Below are positions 48,949 through 51,339 of a DNA stretch of 51,339 nucleotides, in pieces. A model generated the notes under the pieces. That model saw only the letters and a list, made by a program, of their open reading frames with translations, did no database searches and was not told where the DNA came from. This DNA is from a virus: positions 1-51,339 of the IMG/VR virus record IMGVR_UViG_3300035698_011830. One strand, given 5' to 3'. The translations under genes and the position numbers were made by a program. Position 1 is the stretch's first letter. Each line of letters starts with the position of its first letter.

Positions 48949-49443
48949 ATGCATGAATATAAACCAAAGAGTCGGGTCTCCGTATGGATCGACGACTTCG
49001 CCCCGAAGATGGTCCTCCTTGTCTTGTTGGGAACAATCGGGCTCTGGTTCAGGATAGAACAGCACATGGCTTCCTTGGATATTCACCAGACCAAGGCGGA
49101 AAAGGCCATTGATCGGGCAGATCAGATCCAAATTGAGGTAGCTCGTCAGATTAAGACCTCGGTGGAGTATCCATTGACTCCCACGCTCCGAGACCTACTC
49201 ATCGCGCTCCCCGTGCAAATGGACGCGATCGAGGCACTTGTGGAGAAGAACGGCGAAGACATCCGAGAGAATCGGCGACTGGTTTTGAATAACAAGTCTC
49301 TTTGGTTCGGGATTCATCCGATGAACGTCAAAAGCTCGGAAGGGAATCATGTTGAGAAAGAGAATGAGAGCGGCGATCGAGAGAGAATCCCTCAATCCCT
49401 CGACGATGACAGAAGCGGAGTTCCTCGCCACTCTAAGAGATGA
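48949..49443 (+). CDS. Membrane-anchored coiled-coil protein
   Basis: ATG 48949 follows GCGGAGGAGTATTCTTAG. FAPKMVLLVLLGTIGLWFRI (residues 18-37) is one membrane helix. It is followed by a helical region (DIHQTKAEKAIDRADQIQIE) that could form a coiled coil, as in some phage lysis accessory proteins. The last 40 residues are polar and overlap the next gene by 95 bases. The role as a lysis protein is only a suggestion. Confidence 0.55.
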   Translation: MHEYKPKSRVSVWIDDFAPKMVLLVLLGTIGLWFRIEQHMASLDIHQTKAEKAIDRADQIQIEVARQIKTSVEYPLTPTLRDLLIALPVQMDAIEALVEKNGEDIRENRRLVLNNKSLWFGIHPMNVKSSEGNHVEKENESGDRERIPQSLDDDRSGVPRHSKR

Positions 49444-49771
49444 AGCCGGACGGTTGTCTCCGGTGCTAGAAGTCTGGACAGTCTCGGAGTTGAACGCGTT
49501 GATCCTTGCCCAAGGTCCGAGACTCTCCTGTTGGTCCGTCGGTGCGTTGTCACGCATCCAAGAAGGAGTCCGCGTGGCGCGCGATATGGGACGTCTCAAG
49601 GGGTCTCTCGTCGCGGTCGTCGAGTCGTCCGGGGATGAGTCCTCGAAGGTCCGTTGGGGACGAGCCAAGGCGGAGATTGTCGAGGTCCGCGGGTCCTTCG
49701 CTCCGGGCGTCTCCGGGATGCTCAAGAGAGCCGGGGAGTCTTGGGACTTCCTTCCGAACGTGATAGGCTAG
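49349..49771 (+). CDS. Hypothetical protein (140 aa)
   Basis: ATG 49349 follows GGAAGGGAATC. The product has MTEAEFLATLRDEAGRLSPV and LSCWSVGALSRIQEGVRVAR, then VESSGDESSKVRWGRAKAEI, and looks like a folded alpha/beta protein. No family recognised. Confidence 0.5.
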   Translation: MLRKRMRAAIERESLNPSTMTEAEFLATLRDEAGRLSPVLEVWTVSELNALILAQGPRLSCWSVGALSRIQEGVRVARDMGRLKGSLVAVVESSGDESSKVRWGRAKAEIVEVRGSFAPGVSGMLKRAGESWDFLPNVIG

Positions 49772-50000
49772 AACCTCCTTGGTGTGAGTTGCGGCGCGCG
49801 GGAACGGTTTGGGGGGAGGAGTTTGGATGGCTCCTTTCGCCTCTCCCTGAACCCTCCCCATCGGGGAGACCATGACCGGGAGCCGGAGCCGGGAGAATTC
49901 ATCCGCTCTCGTCCTCCGCTCTCGGTCGCTCCCCAATCCTCCCCCCCCCTATTGCTCCCCCTCGCTCTATGGATCGGCACCTTTCGCGCGAACTTGAGTC

Positions 50001-50014
50001 TTTTCTTAAGAAAA
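50001..50014 (+). repeat. 14-bp perfect palindrome TTTTCTTAAGAAAA
   Basis: The palindrome lies in the 412-base gene-free space 49772-50183, which also holds a C-rich run (near 49940) and promoter P4. It may be an operator or a weak bidirectional terminator; no gene on the plus strand could be supported in this space. Confidence 0.5.
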
Positions 50015-50031
50015 TCGCGGTAGTAGCAAAA

Positions 50032-50136
50032 AGCGAGACGTGCAACGGCGTCTTGCAATGTCGGTCCCTCACTCTCCCGATCCCCCTACTGTAGGACAAC
50101 GACTTACGGCGGTTTCCGACTTGGCACGGTTCATGC
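50032..50136 (+). promoter_or_regulatory. Composite promoter P4 (sigma-54-like)
   Basis: AGCGAGACGTGCAACGGCG (50032-50050) resembles GCAAGGCGCGCAACGGCG of P1. ACGACTTA (50099-50106) lies exactly 15 bases before TGGCACG (TTGGCACG 50121-50128). GG (50123-50124) and GC (50135-50136) are 10 bases apart. TATACC 16 bases after TTGGCA is the alternative -10. It precedes the gene at 50184. Confidence 0.55.
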
Positions 50137-50183
50137 TCCTTCTATACCAGAAGCGAGAGACACCAACCCAAAGGAGCCACACC

Positions 50184-50525
50184 ATGACGACCAACCTCCC
50201 GACCGCCCACCCGACCAAGCTCAACGACGGATCTTGGGGCGTTACCGTTGACGGCGTCGTCTCCGTTGGAACCAAGATCATGATCGAGACGCGCGCGGGC
50301 AAGACGTGGACGGCGTTCGTTGGTGCGGTCACCTATGCGGGTCCTTCGAAGTACTCGACGGGTTGGGTAACGGTCGCGGCGACGACAAAGACCGCTCCTC
50401 GCTTCGTCCCGCCGTATGAGACCGAGGAAGAGGACGAAGGCAACCGCGCGGAGCGGGAGCTTGCGGAATACGAGTGCGGCGGATACATGAGCGACGAGCC
50501 GCGCGCATTCCCCGAGGAGATCTAA
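50184..50525 (+). CDS. Hypothetical protein (113 aa)
   Basis: ATG 50184 follows CCAAAGGAGCCACACC and promoter P4. LNDGSWGVTVDGVVSVGTKI and MIETRAGKTWTAFVGAVTYA suggest a small beta-barrel, followed by an acidic tail (YETEEEDEGNRAERELAEYE). No family recognised. Confidence 0.6.
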   Translation: MTTNLPTAHPTKLNDGSWGVTVDGVVSVGTKIMIETRAGKTWTAFVGAVTYAGPSKYSTGWVTVAATTKTAPRFVPPYETEEEDEGNRAERELAEYECGGYMSDEPRAFPEEI

Positions 50526-50528
50526 GAG

Positions 50529-50738
50529 ATGAAGACCAAAGCGGAACAGATCGTCGAGGCGAAGCGGGAACTCTCCCGCGCGCAAGACGCGGCTTGGAAG
50601 CCGGGTCTCTCTGTCCGGATGAAGCAAAAGCATATCGGATCGATGCGGATGATCCGGGCGCGGATCGAGGAACTTTCTCGCGAACTGAACGAAGAAAGTT
50701 CTCAAGTCTCCGAGGATTCGCCCGATAACTCTAAGTGA
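50529..50738 (+). CDS. Hypothetical helical protein (69 aa)
   Basis: ATG 50529 is three bases after the previous stop, with GAGGAGATCTAAGAG upstream. The product is helical and basic, with KAEQIVEAKRELSRAQDAAW and MRMIRARIEELSRELNEESS. No family recognised. Confidence 0.5.
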   Translation: MKTKAEQIVEAKRELSRAQDAAWKPGLSVRMKQKHIGSMRMIRARIEELSRELNEESSQVSEDSPDNSK

Positions 50739-50767
50739 GAGCCGGAACCAACCAAAGGAGCCAGACG

Positions 50768-51049
50768 ATGAGCAACGACCGCGAGACCCTGAACCTTCTC
50801 CAGATCGAGCGGACTCGGAGCATCGTCGAGGCGGTCAACGACCCGTCTCCCTGGAAGGTCTATGACGCGTCGGGAGTCCTCGTCGCCTCTGCGGATTGCG
50901 TCCTCGACGCTTGTTCCGCGGTCTCCTCCTCTGGGACCCTCTCCGAGATCCGCTACGCAAACCGCGTAGTCTGGACCGAAGGTTGGGACGGTCGCGCGGA
51001 TCGTTGCCCCACGGCTCTCGAAGAGATCACGGGAAAGGCTGCGGCATGA
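50768..51049 (+). CDS. Hypothetical protein (93 aa)
   Basis: ATG 50768 follows CCAAAGGAGCCAGACG. The product includes LNLLQIERTRSIVEAVNDPS and WKVYDASGVLVASADCVLDA. No family recognised. The stop overlaps the next start. Confidence 0.55.
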   Translation: MSNDRETLNLLQIERTRSIVEAVNDPSPWKVYDASGVLVASADCVLDACSAVSSSGTLSEIRYANRVVWTEGWDGRADRCPTALEEITGKAAA

Positions 51050-51339
51050 TCTACGCAAACGTCGAGGCGGCTCGAAAAGCGGCTCAGAGACGCTCTAAGT
51101 CCGAGGGTCTGAAGATATCGATCTATCGCCAGAAGTTCGAGAGGGAGGACGGGACGCGGGACTTCGTCTTTCTCGTCACCGGATCGGAGAACCTCCGTCC
51201 GGACCTCTGGGAGACGGACCGCGAGTGGACGCGATACGAGGGGCTCGCCCGGACCGACGAAGACGGGGATTTGCACGCCCGGCTGGTGGAGATCGAAACG
51301 TACCTGTCATGTCTCACGGCTGCACAGGTCGATGAGGTA
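51046..51339 (+). CDS. Hypothetical protein, 3' truncated by window end
   Basis: ATG 51046 overlaps the previous stop (ATGA), and the frame is open to the last base (98 codons). It starts MIYANVEAARKAAQRRSKSE and contains ISIYRQKFEREDGTRDFVFL. The last 100 bases use CTG, GTG and GCC codons more than the body of the phage. No family recognised. Confidence 0.5.
   Translation, partial: MIYANVEAARKAAQRRSKSEGLKISIYRQKFEREDGTRDFVFLVTGSENLRPDLWETDREWTRYEGLARTDEDGDLHARLVEIETYLSCLTAAQVDEV

Noticed and set aside
49768-50058. Minus-strand frame of 96 codons starting MQDAVARLA in the gene-free gap
   Set aside because: Its start coincides with the conserved upstream element of promoter P4, and the remainder is Arg/Ser/Pro-rich with a C-run; the similarity to the frame at 2401 is explained by the shared regulatory DNA.
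1-51339. tRNA genes, integrase or attachment site
   Set aside because: No cloverleaf with GTTC(G/A)A and matching acceptor stem, and no tyrosine or serine recombinase motifs, were found by eye in either strand; very weak ones could be missed.

Overview
The window is a nearly complete tailed-phage (Caudoviricetes) genome, or a phage contig cut at both ends. Almost every recognisable gene lies on the + strand. Genes are packed tightly, very often with 4-base ATGA/GTGA/TTGA stop-start overlaps. GTG and TTG starts are common, and many genes carry a strong AAAGGAGCC-type ribosome binding site. No integrase, repressor, tRNA, CRISPR array or insertion sequence was seen, so nothing here shows a temperate life style. 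The long-tail genes (tape measure, tube, chaperone, terminator) indicate a siphovirus-like particle. The tail tip matches the gene-transfer-agent type (DUF2460, DUF2163, NlpC/P60, large hub protein), and with a patatin-like protein and DUF2793 this points to a Gram-negative host, although no gene names the host. The body of the phage favours CTC/CTT, CGG, GTC and GGG/GGA codons.

Layout. (1) 1-2100: a GC-richer left flank with the C-terminal part of a RecT/Bet annealing protein, an Ala-repeat protein and a MazG-like protein. Its base use differs from the rest and it may be a mosaic or chimeric joint. (2) 2150-6930: early small genes, including a DUF2786 protein and a RecB/AddB-like nuclease with four cysteines, plus three small secreted or membrane proteins. 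Two copies of a composite promoter lie here. (3) 7070-16160: replication, recombination and nucleotide functions. These are a recombination-associated protein, a coiled-coil partner, a PD-(D/E)XK nuclease, a Gp37/Gp68 (DUF5131) protein, a second MazG-like protein, and a replication initiator whose gene contains DnaA boxes and 10-bp iterons, i.e. a likely origin. (4) 14998-28090: packaging and head (small and large terminase, portal, repeat-rich beta-helix protein, Mu gpF-like protein, DUF2213 protease-scaffold, DUF2190 cement protein, major capsid protein), closed by a clear rho-independent terminator. (5) 28849-33275: a six-gene cassette of glycan or small-molecule modifying enzymes (MptE-like, two glycosyltransferases, radical SAM protein, methyltransferase, sulfotransferase-like) placed inside the structural operon. 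(6) 33272-44805: connector, tail and tail tip, with a possible programmed frameshift in the tail chaperones. (7) 44821-47614: DUF2793 fibre-like protein, patatin-like phospholipase disturbed by a 123-bp tandem duplication, lytic transglycosylase and a secreted protein. (8) 48250-51339: a disturbed segment of foreign composition, then small genes behind two more copies of the composite promoter, running off the right end.

The observations most worth following are the four-copy composite promoter (ACGACTTA-N15-TGGCACG with a shared far-upstream element and a sigma-54-like -24/-12 layout in three copies), the surface-modification cassette with a radical SAM enzyme, the origin inside the initiator gene, and the tandem duplication in the patatin gene. 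All functions are inferred from sequence read by eye; no database search was possible.
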